DNA of 64,000 nucleotides from an uncultured Duncaniella sp. GTDB lineage: Bacteria; Bacteroidota; Bacteroidia; Bacteroidales; Muribaculaceae. Positions 54,747-63,887 of this stretch are shown piece after piece; position 1 is the stretch's first letter, and each line of letters opens with the position of its first letter. The notes under the pieces were generated by a model. It saw only the letters and a list, made by a program, of their open reading frames with translations, was not told the origin of the DNA and searched no databases. The stretch covers positions 36,617 through 100,616 of the forward strand of contig NZ_CAJTQC010000006.1 of the NCBI RefSeq assembly GCF_910578445.1. Reading direction: 5' to 3'. The translations under genes were made by a program, and so were the position numbers.

Positions 54747-54768
54747 TTTATATCTCATCATCATTGCC

Positions 54769-54776
54769 TAATTTTG
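54769..54776 (+). promoter_or_regulatory. promoter of the response regulator gene
   Basis: TAATTTTG matches the -7 box; start near 54783. This makes ATG 54805 more likely than an upstream GTG at 54781. Confidence 0.55.
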
Positions 54777-54804
54777 TGGTGTGAATCCTCATTCCCCCCG
54801 ACCA

Positions 54805-55443
54805 ATGGCAAAATCTGATTTAAATATCCTCCTTGTCGATGACCACGAAATAGTGCTTCGAGGCATGCGCCACCTCATTGAGGACATTCTGGATTCAGAA
54901 TGCCGGGTCGATTGTGCGAAGACCGCGGCCGAGGCGCTGTCGGCCACCTCTGCGCAGCACTATGACCTCTGCCTGCTCGACATCGAGCTCCCTGACTCGC
55001 CGGGCATAGAACTATTGCATAAAATCAGGGAAAAATCACCCGGCATCAAGATTATAGTCAACACCATCCATGAAGAATTGTGGGTAATGAAGGATTATTT
55101 TGATGCCAACGTTGAAGGCATACTTTTCAAAGACGTCCTTTCATCTGAAATCGCACAGGCAATCCACGTCGTCACCGACGGTGGAACCTATTTCTGCAAC
55201 CGTGCCAACCGTCTCAAGCTTTCTCTCGACAGGAGCGACTTACCCACTCCGAAGGAACTTGAGGTACTCCACATGCTCGCCAACGGCAAAAAGACCGACG
55301 ATATCGCTGCCGAAATGCACCTTAGCACCAATACTATCGAAACACACCGTCGCCACCTCTTGAGCAAGCTAAATGCAAGGAATTCAGCCGAACTGGTGCT
55401 GAAAGCAGTGAAACAGGGACTGATACAGACTACACGAAAATAA
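54805..55443 (+). CDS. NarL/LuxR-type response regulator
   Basis: A 212-residue regulator: receiver domain (1-120) with the acidic pair Asp12/Asp13 (LLVDDHEIVLRG), phospho-Asp59 (LCLLDIELPD) and Lys in GILFKDV; and a LuxR HTH (about 147-205, PTPKELEVLHMLANGKKTDDIAAEMHLSTNTIETHRRHL). The ATG at 54805 is preferred because a promoter box ends at 54776; the open frame begins with GTG at 54781. It follows the TPR kinase gene by 86 bp and is its natural partner. A 16-bp palindrome upstream could be its own binding site. Confidence 0.92.
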   Translation: MAKSDLNILLVDDHEIVLRGMRHLIEDILDSECRVDCAKTAAEALSATSAQHYDLCLLDIELPDSPGIELLHKIREKSPGIKIIVNTIHEELWVMKDYFDANVEGILFKDVLSSEIAQAIHVVTDGGTYFCNRANRLKLSLDRSDLPTPKELEVLHMLANGKKTDDIAAEMHLSTNTIETHRRHLLSKLNARNSAELVLKAVKQGLIQTTRK

Positions 55444-55524
55444 AAAATAGCACACCGGCTTGGGAATAATGCCTGTGCGAACGATTATATCTATATATTT
55501 ATTCAATCATTATCATTCATCATT

Positions 55525-55923
55525 ATGAAAAAGCTATTTTTCACACTGATGCTTACCTGCATCACATGTCTGTCATTCGTAGCATGTGGCGGCTCTTCGT
55601 GGAACAGAGATCGCGCCAACGAACTTGCTGAAATCCCTCTTGACCAACTCACCAAAGAGAACTTTGACGAAATGCTCTCTCAACTCACTGCCGGATTGGA
55701 AATAATAAAGAATATCCCTGTCACCGAAGGAGATCTCCCGGAAGAAATGAAACCCGACAACGAGGCATTGGCAGATCTCTTGGGTAAAATGCAACAGGCT
55801 TCATTCATGAAGAAAAAAATCGGTCTCACAGACGACCAGCTCGCCGAATTTGACAAAATCATGCGTAATATCCAAGATATATTACAGGAAAAAATGCAGG
55901 AGATGAAGGAACAGCGCAAGTAA
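55525..55923 (+). CDS. small lipoprotein of unknown function
   Basis: A 132-residue lipoprotein (CLSFVACGGSS; Cys21). The mature part is helical and charged: RDRANELAEIPLDQLTKENFDEMLSQLTAGLEIIKN, then helix pairs rich in Met, Gln and Glu (GKMQQASFMKKKIGLTDDQLAEFDKIMRNIQDILQEKMQEM). No family recognised. It starts a run of three exported-protein genes (gaps 68 and 3 bp), ended by the terminator at 58111. It lies 81 bp after the response regulator, which may control the run. Confidence 0.75.
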   Translation: MKKLFFTLMLTCITCLSFVACGGSSWNRDRANELAEIPLDQLTKENFDEMLSQLTAGLEIIKNIPVTEGDLPEEMKPDNEALADLLGKMQQASFMKKKIGLTDDQLAEFDKIMRNIQDILQEKMQEMKEQRK

Positions 55924-55991
55924 CCATTGCCACTCCATCCCGATTTTATTGCCACATATCTACTATATACGTCTTAAATTCGTAAGGAATC

Positions 55992-57356
55992 ATGAAATTT
56001 TTCAACCGACTGTCCAAACTTCTCTTTCCCTGCGCGTTAATGATGACTGCCTCGACCGCACTCGCACAGATTAATCTCGCCGGTGTCTACGAAGCCAATG
56101 TTTCACGGAAACAGATATATCTTTCTGCCGATTTCATCAACGGCACTAAAGACTTCACTCAAGTGTTTTCAGGCAAGACTGCCTCATTCCAGACACTTCC
56201 TGAAGACTTCATGAATGCCAAGAAGCTAAAAAAGAACTTTCAGGGCACAACCGCCCCGGCATTCGCACGATATAAGGAAAAAACGCTGTTCACTCTTACT
56301 GAAGAACTAAGGATAACAAATCCGGTACTCACCGACGGAGTACTTACCGCCGACTGGGAAAGCACCGACCGCAAAAAAGGTAAATGCTACATAATCGTCA
56401 TGCCCGACAGAAGCATGAGGATTCTCGGCCTTACAGGACTTGAACGCTCGCTCAGCCCTGACGATGTCACTCTCGCCCTCGTCGAAGACCGCCTGCCGGC
56501 CGGGACTACACCCTATATCACACCGCAGGACAAATACGACTTCATTATGGACGAATACAAGCGTAAGTTCCTCAACCCGCCGTCATGTGATTCACGCAAC
56601 GGTATCCCCGGTGTGAAAGTCGCCATCGCTCCTGAAAGAATCCGCCGATGCGGCAACGATATCGTATTCTATCCTGTGTGGACAAACCGCAACACGAAGG
56701 AATGCACCATATCTGTCGACGGAAACCCGTTTGACACAAACACCTATGCCGCCATCGACGGCGACGGCGACGGCAGCTACTCGGCAAACATGGACAAATA
56801 TACGTTTAATTTGCCGACAGGAAACGAGGCTGTGGCCAACTTTATATATATCAGCAAAGTGCCCCTTACGGCAAAGATGATTACGTCGCTCAAGGTGACA
56901 GGCCGTGCCCCATCCTCGCCCAAATCAACCACACAGAACCCCTACGGAAAATTTGACTATATCTTCACTAATATTCCTATTCCTGAACTTCCCGAATCGA
57001 ACATCCCCGGATGTGTGTTCACCGACTCCGAAATCATACTGGAAATCCTGAGCGTGGAGAAAGAAGGAAAAGACCTCGTTGTCGAATTCACGCTGCTCAA
57101 CAACGGGAAAAAAGATAAAATCTTCTACGCCGACAATTTCGGCAAGGGTTCTGCACGCACAACCGACGGCGAAGAACTCAAATCGCAGACCTCACTGCCG
57201 GAGTCGCTTCCTGCCGGTGAAAAAGCGAAAGGAAGACTTGTTGTGGCCGGAGGCGCGGCAGAGCAATTCTCAACCATCCGTCAGTCCTTCTCTATCAGAG
57301 AGCGTGGAATGAACTACGACAGTCAACTCATACTCCGTAACCTACCACAGAAATAA
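55992..57356 (+). CDS. secreted protein of unknown function
   Basis: A 454-residue secreted protein with a signal peptide (FPCALMMTASTALAQ). The mature part begins with a beta-rich domain (INLAGVYEANVSRKQIYLSADF); a segment IDGDGDGSYSANMDKYTF (about 256-273) is rich in Asp and Gly and may bind calcium. The C-terminal 120 residues form a beta-sandwich-like part (ILEILSVEKEGKDLVVEFTLLNNGKKDKIF). I recognise no family. The stop lies 3 bp before the next gene, so the two are coupled. Middle of the 55525-58028 run. Confidence 0.72.
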   Translation: MKFFNRLSKLLFPCALMMTASTALAQINLAGVYEANVSRKQIYLSADFINGTKDFTQVFSGKTASFQTLPEDFMNAKKLKKNFQGTTAPAFARYKEKTLFTLTEELRITNPVLTDGVLTADWESTDRKKGKCYIIVMPDRSMRILGLTGLERSLSPDDVTLALVEDRLPAGTTPYITPQDKYDFIMDEYKRKFLNPPSCDSRNGIPGVKVAIAPERIRRCGNDIVFYPVWTNRNTKECTISVDGNPFDTNTYAAIDGDGDGSYSANMDKYTFNLPTGNEAVANFIYISKVPLTAKMITSLKVTGRAPSSPKSTTQNPYGKFDYIFTNIPIPELPESNIPGCVFTDSEIILEILSVEKEGKDLVVEFTLLNNGKKDKIFYADNFGKGSARTTDGEELKSQTSLPESLPAGEKAKGRLVVAGGAAEQFSTIRQSFSIRERGMNYDSQLILRNLPQK

Positions 57357-57359
57357 ATC

Positions 57360-58028
57360 ATGAAAACATTAAGATTACTGGCAAGCGCTGTCATAGCCAT
57401 GACTGTTGCAACACTCCTCTACTCATGCGGTGAGAGCTACCCCACGGCCTATGTCGCCGTCGGCTATCCCGGAACTGAGATAAAAGAAGAAGCCTCGGCC
57501 GAAGCCCCCGATGTGGCTCACGCAAACTACGGCGAAATCTTCAAAATCATCAGCAAGCCGGCCGACGGATTCGTGAAAGTGAGGAATATCGCCACCGGAG
57601 TGGAAGGATTTCTCGACACACTCCAGATTTCACATCAAATCGATTCACTCCGCACTCCTGAGCTCCTTGAAGCCGAGCCTGACGAGGCATACCTGATCCA
57701 CATCGAAACCAACGATGAATGGGAAAACACCACAGGCTGGGCATTATGGCTCGACGGCCAACAAGTGAAGGCCATGAAGACAGCTTCGATGATCTACGCC
57801 ACAGGTATGATGCGCGACTATCAGACCTATTACAAGGGAGAGGCCAAAGAAGGCTACATACTCCTTACCGAACAAATTGAACCCGGTGAAGAATCCGGCA
57901 TCAGGCTGGATGTCCCGATAATCATCTGGGAGGACATCGCCAACACGGCAGGAATCTTTGAAAACGGATTTCTATTCACACCCGGAGGGCAGCTCTTTGC
58001 CGGCGATGACTCCGAGTGGGGCATCTGA
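57360..58028 (+). CDS. lipoprotein with SH3-like domain
   Basis: A 222-residue lipoprotein (LLYSCGESY; Cys23). Residues about 30-90 resemble a bacterial SH3-like domain (AYVAVGYPGTEIKEEASAEAPDVAHANYGEIFKIISKPADGFVKVRN), often involved in cell-wall or protein binding. The rest (about 105-222) is acidic (IHIETNDEWENTTGWALWLDG) and not assigned. It is the last gene of the three-gene run and is followed by a strong terminator at 58111-58149. Confidence 0.7.
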   Translation: MKTLRLLASAVIAMTVATLLYSCGESYPTAYVAVGYPGTEIKEEASAEAPDVAHANYGEIFKIISKPADGFVKVRNIATGVEGFLDTLQISHQIDSLRTPELLEAEPDEAYLIHIETNDEWENTTGWALWLDGQQVKAMKTASMIYATGMMRDYQTYYKGEAKEGYILLTEQIEPGEESGIRLDVPIIIWEDIANTAGIFENGFLFTPGGQLFAGDDSEWGI

Positions 58029-58110
58029 CAATTTCTTTCAGGCATCCTCTCTACCGGTGTCTGAAACATTCACCTCATCCATTACCTGACTTTTAGTTGC
58101 TTTTTCCGTG

Positions 58111-58149
58111 ATTCTTCCCTGCCGGCTTGGATGCAGGGAAGAATTTTTT
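58111..58149 (+). terminator. terminator of the 55.5-58.0 kb run
   Basis: Perfect 12-bp arms 58111-58122 and 58133-58144, a 10-nt loop, and T run to 58149. Confidence 0.92.
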
Positions 58150-58206
58150 ATGCAAACGCCTACCCGGCAAACCAATAGACACCAAGGAGCGTTCTGATTA
58201 ATAGAC

Positions 58207-58233
58207 ACGTGTTGTGATTATGTCACAACACGT
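58207..58233. promoter_or_regulatory. 11-bp inverted repeat overlapping the trkA promoter
   Basis: ACGTGTTGTGA (58207-58217) and TCACAACACGT (58223-58233) are perfect arms around 5 nt. The repeat covers the -33 region of the promoter whose -7 box is at 58246. It could be an operator, or a second terminator since a T run follows. Confidence 0.55.
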
Positions 58234-58245
58234 CTGATTTTTTCT

Positions 58246-58253
58246 TATTTTTG
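58246..58253 (+). promoter_or_regulatory. promoter of trkA-trkH
   Basis: TATTTTTG followed by C; start near 58260. Supports ATG 58278 rather than the upstream in-frame ATG. Confidence 0.6.
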
Positions 58254-58277
58254 CAGCGTAGAAACGAAAATGTCATA

Positions 58278-59612
58278 ATGAGAATCATAATTGCAGGCGA
58301 CGGAGAGACGGGAACACACCTTGCCAACACACTCTCTGTCGAAAACCAGGACATAGTATTGATGGGCACGGACAGCGAACATCTTGCCGAACTTGATGCC
58401 GTCAGCAACTTCATCACGTTTGAAGGAAGCCCGATGTCGGTCACAAACCTGATGCAATGCGGCGTCGACAAGGCCGACCTTTTTATCGCCGTCACCCCCG
58501 ACGAGACCGTAAACCTGATAGCCTGTGAACTTGCCAAAGATTGCGGCGCACGAAAATGTGTCGCCCGCGTCGACAATCCGGAATTCGACACGGAAAAAGT
58601 GAGGACAATGTTCCGCAACCGAGGGGTCGACATGACGATTTTTCCCGAAAAACTCGCAGCCGCAGAAATCGCAGGCTTCATCGACCACAACTGGGTCAGC
58701 GAATGGTCGCGGTTCAACAAAGGCGAACTGTTTGTGGTAGGCGTGCGCATGGAGGCAGGTGGCGAACTGTGTGACAAACATCTCTACGAAGTGCCCAACA
58801 CCCCACGCCTGTTTCACGTATCGGCAATCAAGCGCGGAAACGAAATCATAATCCCGCGAGGCAGTGACCTGCTTCTCGAAGGCGACACCATATATTTCTC
58901 AGTGCTTCCCCACAACATTGACCTGCTGCCGGCATTGTGCGGTAAGAATGTCACCCATGTGAAACGCATCATGATTTCAGGTGCGGGACGCGTGACCGAA
59001 CATCTCCTTGAACTCATCGAAGCGGACTACGATATCACCGTCATCGATCCCGACAAAGAGCGATGCCGGACGATAGCGTCGCGTTTCCCGAAAACAGTGG
59101 TGATAAACGCCACTGCCAACGATGTCGTCACACTCAAGGAAGAAGGCATCGACAGCTGCAATATGTTTCTCGCCCTTACGGGAAGTTCCGAGAAGAATAT
59201 CGTGTCATGTATGGTCGCGCGCGAACACAAAGTCGCCAAGACACTTGCCCGAATCGAGGAACTGCAATATGTGCCCGAAGCCAAGAGCCTGTCGATTGAC
59301 AAGATTATCAACAAGAAACTCCTCAATGCAGGAAGGATTCTCAGTCTGCTTCTCGACACCGACGCCGACGCCACGCAAAGCTTTGCGTTTGACAATGCCG
59401 AAATCGCCTGCATGACAGCTCCGGCGGAATCTAAAATCGTATCCCGCCCCATCTATCAGCTATCACTCCCGCGCGAACTTACCGTAGGCGGAGTCATACG
59501 CGACGGAGAGGGAATGCTCGTCGAGGGACGCACCCAGATTCAGCCGGGCGACAACGTTGTGGTGTTCTTCATTCCGGGCGCTCTCGGCAAAGTGGAACGT
59601 CTGTTCAGATAA
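58278..59612 (+). CDS. trkA: Trk potassium uptake regulatory protein
   Basis: A 444-residue cytosolic regulator with two RCK units: N1 domain MRIIIAGDGETGTHLANTLS, each followed by a TrkA_C domain, and a second NAD-binding unit MISGAGRVTEHLLELIE near residue 235. The last acidic and basic residues (DNAEIACMTAPAES; VVVFFIPGALGKVERLF) belong to the second TrkA_C. It binds the membrane side of TrkH and gates potassium uptake in response to nucleotides. The start at 58278 is chosen because the promoter box ends at 58253. Followed by trkH after 11 bp. Confidence 0.95.
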   Translation: MRIIIAGDGETGTHLANTLSVENQDIVLMGTDSEHLAELDAVSNFITFEGSPMSVTNLMQCGVDKADLFIAVTPDETVNLIACELAKDCGARKCVARVDNPEFDTEKVRTMFRNRGVDMTIFPEKLAAAEIAGFIDHNWVSEWSRFNKGELFVVGVRMEAGGELCDKHLYEVPNTPRLFHVSAIKRGNEIIIPRGSDLLLEGDTIYFSVLPHNIDLLPALCGKNVTHVKRIMISGAGRVTEHLLELIEADYDITVIDPDKERCRTIASRFPKTVVINATANDVVTLKEEGIDSCNMFLALTGSSEKNIVSCMVAREHKVAKTLARIEELQYVPEAKSLSIDKIINKKLLNAGRILSLLLDTDADATQSFAFDNAEIACMTAPAESKIVSRPIYQLSLPRELTVGGVIRDGEGMLVEGRTQIQPGDNVVVFFIPGALGKVERLFR

Positions 59613-59623
59613 AAAAAAACGGC

Positions 59624-61093
59624 ATGCACATGAAAAATACGCTTAAAATAAAGCCTATTGTCAGGATAATGGGCCGTCTGGTCCTGATTGAATCGCTCAT
59701 GCTACTTATCCCACTTGCAGTCTGCCTCTGTTATGGAGAGAGCGAGTGGAAAGGATTTGCAATCGCAGCCGTGGCAGCCGCTGTGGCCGGAGGCATAGCG
59801 GAGCGGTCCACGCGCCATGTCTCGACAGCCATCCATGCCCGCGAAGGTTTCATCATCACCGCGCTCATCTGGATCGTATTCGGTCTTTTCGGCCTCATTC
59901 CCTTCATGACCGCCACCCACCCGATAGGATTCACCGACGCTATGTTCGAGACCATCTCAGGCTTCACGACGACAGGCGCAAGCATGATAACAGATGTCGA
60001 GCAACAGTCACACGGCATACTTTTCTGGCGTGCCTTCACCCAATGGATAGGCGGTCTCGGCATAATACTCTTCATGCTTGCAGTGCTCCCCGAGCTAAAC
60101 AAGGCTGTCGGCATCTCGATGTTCAACGCCGAAGCGACCGGCATCACCCACAGCAAACTCCATCCCCGCATCCGGCAGACGGCCCTGTCGCTTTGGGGCA
60201 TATACGTGATACTCACCGTAGTCTCGATAATCCTTCTGTGGTGCGGACCGATGAATTTTTTCGACAGCGTGTGCCAGACATTCGCAGCTGTGGCCACGGG
60301 AGGATTCACGACACGCAATGCCGGACTTGCCTACTGGGACTCCGACTATGTGCTCGTGGTACTTACCGCAGTGATGTTCATCGCGGGAATCAATTTCATG
60401 CTGCTCCACACGGCATGGAAAAACGGTATCCGCGAGCTCCTGTCAAATGATGTGCTGAAAGCATTCGTCGCCATAGTACTTGTCGCCTATCTCCTGCTCC
60501 TGCTTTCGTCACTGCTCCAAGGCGGCAATACAGGCATCGACCGTCTGCTCGTCTATCCGCTTTTCCACATAATGTCGGCCATCACATCGACAGGCTTTTC
60601 AATCACCGGCGCAGAAGGCTGGGGATCATTTTCGCTGTTCCTGACAATACTTCTCATGCTCTGCGGTGCTTGCACAGGCTCGACGTCGGGCGGAATCAAA
60701 ATCGACCGACTCATCGTGTTGCGACGCAATTTCCGCAATGAAATCAACAAGACGGTGTTTCCGAAGCGCACCTATGTCGTGAATCTCAACGGCAGTTCCC
60801 TTCAGAGCAGCCTCGTTTCGCGCATTTCAGCGTTCGTCACGCTCTATATGCTGACGGTAGTGATTTCGACAGCCGTCATCACGCTCTTCGGTTACTCCTT
60901 CACGGACTCCCTTTTCATGACATGTTCCTGCATCGGCTGCAACGGTCTCGGATATGGAGCGACCGGAGCTGAAGGGTCATTCATAATGCTTCCAGAAGCT
61001 GTCAAATGGCTGCTGATACTGAACATGCTTGTCGGGCGTCTCGAACTTTTCACCTTCCTCGTGTTCCTTCTGCCGTCATTCTGGAAACGCTGA
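59624..61093 (+). CDS. trkH: Trk potassium uptake channel TrkH
   Basis: A 489-residue inner-membrane protein with about ten membrane helices and four pore segments; selectivity-filter signatures are SGFTTTGASM (about 107), ATGGFTTRNAG, TSTGFSITGAEGW, and SCIGCNGLGYG. TrkH imports potassium with TrkA. ATG 59630 (Met3) is an alternative start. It forms a two-gene operon with trkA (gap 11 bp). The last Gly-rich filter unit departs from the usual sequence, as is common in the fourth repeat. Confidence 0.95.
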   Translation: MHMKNTLKIKPIVRIMGRLVLIESLMLLIPLAVCLCYGESEWKGFAIAAVAAAVAGGIAERSTRHVSTAIHAREGFIITALIWIVFGLFGLIPFMTATHPIGFTDAMFETISGFTTTGASMITDVEQQSHGILFWRAFTQWIGGLGIILFMLAVLPELNKAVGISMFNAEATGITHSKLHPRIRQTALSLWGIYVILTVVSIILLWCGPMNFFDSVCQTFAAVATGGFTTRNAGLAYWDSDYVLVVLTAVMFIAGINFMLLHTAWKNGIRELLSNDVLKAFVAIVLVAYLLLLLSSLLQGGNTGIDRLLVYPLFHIMSAITSTGFSITGAEGWGSFSLFLTILLMLCGACTGSTSGGIKIDRLIVLRRNFRNEINKTVFPKRTYVVNLNGSSLQSSLVSRISAFVTLYMLTVVISTAVITLFGYSFTDSLFMTCSCIGCNGLGYGATGAEGSFIMLPEAVKWLLILNMLVGRLELFTFLVFLLPSFWKR

Positions 61094-61237
61094 TTCCAAG
61101 ACTTCACATCATCTCGAAATTATTGTTAAAGATGCTCTTAAGCCCCATGATTACCTATAGCAAAATGCAAGCATTTTAAAGCTGCTAACGGAATATTGTC
61201 ATTAAAATTCAGTGGTTTAAGTTTTTTTAACCCATGA

Positions 61238-61271
61238 TTGGTTTTCTTATCAATTTTAGTTGGTAAATTTG
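61238..61271 (+). promoter_or_regulatory. promoter of the Crp/Fnr gene
   Basis: TTGG at about 61239-61242 and TAAATTTG at 61264-61271 form a good -33/-7 pair; start near 61278, leader about 27 nt. The 210-bp gap after trkH holds nothing else that I can name. Confidence 0.6.
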
Positions 61272-61304
61272 CATGCTATATAACATAGTTGCACGGCACA
61301 GGTC

Positions 61305-62006
61305 ATGATTAAAAGTACAATTGATAAAATCCTTACCGAAGAACTCACGGAAATCTGGACGCTCCTCTCAAATGAAGAAAAGCGCCAGATTATTGATAAT
61401 TTTACCATCCATAAATACAAAAAAAACAAGATTATCTACGCCGAAGGCGACGAGCCTGAATTCCTATGGGCCCTCATCGACGGCAAGGTGAAAAAATTCA
61501 AAGACGGAGTCGGTGGCCGTGTGCAGATTCTCCGTCTCATCAATCCGGGACAGTATTTCGGTTACCGCGCACATTTTGCAGGCGAACGCTACGTGTCGAG
61601 CGCAGCGACTCTTGAAGAATCCGTACTCGGAACTATCCCCATGACGCTTGTCGACGAGATGATTACCAAAAATAACCGTCTCGCCTTGTTTTTCATCCAC
61701 GAGCTTTCACACAATCTCGGAAATTCCGACACCAAAATCGTCAACCTCACCCAGAAACATATCCGTGCTCGCCTCGCGGAAGCCCTGCTCGTGTTGCGCG
61801 ACAACTATGGCTATGAGGAAGACGACAATATGACGCTCAAAATCTATATGGCACGCGAGGATCTCGCAAACCTCTCCAACATGACCACATCGAACGCCAT
61901 AAGGACTCTGTCGAATTTCGGAAGCGAGAAAATCATCGTTGTCGACGGACGAAAAATAAAGATTCTCAACGAACCGCTGTTACGTAAAATTTCAAAATTC
62001 GGATAA
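61305..62006 (+). CDS. Crp/Fnr family transcriptional regulator
   Basis: A 233-residue regulator. The N-terminal cyclic-nucleotide-binding-like beta roll (about 20-120) includes NKIIYAEGDEPEFLWALIDGKVKKF and the dimerisation helix follows (MITKNNRLALFFIHELSHNLG). The winged helix has IRARLAEALLVLRDNYG, MAREDLANLSNMTTSNAIRTLSNFGSEKIIVVDGRKIKIL, with recognition helix about 192-203. There are no N-terminal Cys residues for an Fe-S cluster and the cAMP-contact residues are not complete, so the effector is unknown. It may control the transporter gene 250 bp downstream or genes elsewhere. Confidence 0.92.
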   Translation: MIKSTIDKILTEELTEIWTLLSNEEKRQIIDNFTIHKYKKNKIIYAEGDEPEFLWALIDGKVKKFKDGVGGRVQILRLINPGQYFGYRAHFAGERYVSSAATLEESVLGTIPMTLVDEMITKNNRLALFFIHELSHNLGNSDTKIVNLTQKHIRARLAEALLVLRDNYGYEEDDNMTLKIYMAREDLANLSNMTTSNAIRTLSNFGSEKIIVVDGRKIKILNEPLLRKISKFG

Positions 62007-62256
62007 CATGCCTGCCCGGGCGACATCCATAATGTCGCGTGCCGAAAAGATTCCGACAGAAAAATGCGCTGCAATGTGAGGCTCTAATTCCCCTCCCACC
62101 GACTATGAGATAGTATAATCCAGACCATCTGCCGAACTTTTCATTTGTAATCAACACTTACACATCCGAACAAATGCCATTTCCGGTTTGTTCACATTTT
62201 GGCTTAACCGTCGCCTCTCTTTCAGCTAACGTACATAATGTAATGGATTTTAATAC

Positions 62257-63636
62257 ATGTCACAAAAAGTAAAATTCGGTTCTAAGATAGGATTGATCGC
62301 CGCGACAGTCGGTTCGGCTGTCGGCCTCGGCAACATATGGCGCTTCCCGGCTGAAACTCAGGCCAACGGAGGCGCAGTCTTTTTACTCATATACATTGCC
62401 TGCGTATTCATTCTCGGCATACCTGTGATGACAGCGGAGTTCTCGCTCGGACGCGGAGGAAATTCCGATGCGACAGGAGCATTCCGCAACGTCACTCCCG
62501 ACAAAAAAGGCTGGTGGCTTGTCGGAGCGCTTGCCATACTCGCATCCTATCTCATCCTTTCGTTCTACATGGTGGTCTCCGGCTGGACGCTTGAATATAT
62601 GATTCAGTCAATCACAGGCAACCTCTATGCCCCGACAGCCGAAGCCAATACAGCGACACTGACCGGCGAGGAAGCTCTTTTCAGTCAGAAAATGGCCTCA
62701 TATGTCACGGGGACTTACCGTCCGCTTGTGATGACATTCATCATGATAGCCGCCAACCTGCTTGTGCTGCTAAAAGGGGTGCAGAAAGGGATTGAGAAAA
62801 TGTCAAACATCATGATGCCACTGCTGTTTGTGCTCCTGCTGGTTTTCTGTGCGGTCTCCCTCACTCTCCCGAAGGCTGCCGACGGAATCGAATACTTCCT
62901 CAAACCTGACTTTTCGGCAATGACACCAAAGACTGTGGTCAACGCGCTCGGTCAGGCATTCTTCTCGCTCAGCCTCGCAATGGGCATACTCGTCACTTAT
63001 TCCAGCTATTATCCCGCCGACACCAAACTTACACGCACCGCCGTCACGGTTTCACTCCTAGACTTGGGCACAGCCATACTGATGGGTCTCATCATATTCC
63101 CGGCCGTGATGACCTTCGGTCTCGCCGACCACAATCTTGCAGGCTCGGCCCTCGTCTTCATCACCCTTCCTGAAATTTTCGCACAGATGGGCGGCACACT
63201 GTTCTGGTCGACGCTCTTCTTCCTGCTTCTTTCAGTTGCGGCTTTCACCTCGACAATCTCTCTGGCCGAAGTGTCGGTAGCCTTTATGGAATGCCACTTC
63301 CGCATGTCGCGCAAGCGTGCGGTGGTCACAGTCGTGACACCTCTTTTCCTCCTTAGTTCAATATGCTCACTTTCGGTCGGGCCATGGAGCGATTTCAAAA
63401 TAATGGGGCTGACAATCTTCGACTTCCTTGACACGATGGCCACAAATATCATGCTCCCTATAGGCGGAATCCTCCTCTGCATCTATATGGGATGGGTAGC
63501 GCCACGCTCATTTTTCCGCAACGAGCTGACCAACAACGGGACACTGACCTCGCACGTTTTCGGCCTCATCGCTTTCATTGTCAAGTGGGTCGCACCTGCG
63601 CTCATCGCACTGGTGCTCGTAGGGCAGTTTATCTGA
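62257..63636 (+). CDS. sodium-dependent transporter, NSS family
   Basis: A 459-residue inner-membrane symporter of the neurotransmitter:sodium symporter family. It has IGLIAATVGSAVGLGNIWRFPAETQANGGAVFLLIYI (helix 1-2, unwound Gly segment near 20-30), the sodium-site region AVGLGN, FFSLSLAMGILVTYSSY (helix 6) and about 11-12 membrane helices. Bacterial members take up amino acids such as tryptophan, tyrosine or leucine with sodium. Substrate unknown. The 250-bp gap upstream (62007-62256) contains a short inverted repeat near 62020-62040 but no clear promoter. Confidence 0.93.
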   Translation: MSQKVKFGSKIGLIAATVGSAVGLGNIWRFPAETQANGGAVFLLIYIACVFILGIPVMTAEFSLGRGGNSDATGAFRNVTPDKKGWWLVGALAILASYLILSFYMVVSGWTLEYMIQSITGNLYAPTAEANTATLTGEEALFSQKMASYVTGTYRPLVMTFIMIAANLLVLLKGVQKGIEKMSNIMMPLLFVLLLVFCAVSLTLPKAADGIEYFLKPDFSAMTPKTVVNALGQAFFSLSLAMGILVTYSSYYPADTKLTRTAVTVSLLDLGTAILMGLIIFPAVMTFGLADHNLAGSALVFITLPEIFAQMGGTLFWSTLFFLLLSVAAFTSTISLAEVSVAFMECHFRMSRKRAVVTVVTPLFLLSSICSLSVGPWSDFKIMGLTIFDFLDTMATNIMLPIGGILLCIYMGWVAPRSFFRNELTNNGTLTSHVFGLIAFIVKWVAPALIALVLVGQFI

Positions 63637-63662
63637 CCGTGAGCCAACCATCAGGGAATGGT

Positions 63663-63887
63663 CTATCCGATAAGATGCCGGAGGATGGAATAGAACATGG
63701 CCATATCTTTCCCGATTCGTAGTTTCATGGGAGTTTTGATAAATTTCGTATCTCGGTTTAGGGTATCATGGACCACGTGTTTATTGTACACAACTTCGAT
63801 TAATCCTTTCTCAATAGGACGGATATCGGCTGCCTGCATGACAATACCATGCAGGAAAATGATTGTAATTATAAGAATAGTCCTCAT
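63663..63887 (-). pseudogene. truncated GLPGLI-like exported protein remnant
   Basis: Minus-strand frame of 74 residues with a signal peptide (MRTILIITIIFLHGIVMQAADIRP) and then KGLIEVVYNKHVVHD...PMKLRIGKDMAMFYS, which resembles the start of GLPGLI family proteins (usually 250 residues or more, with LxIG followed by FYS). It stops right afterwards. The 26 bp to the end of the transporter gene leave no room for the rest. It may be a decayed gene or a very short real protein. The last 113 bp of the window hold nothing I can name. Confidence 0.5.
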
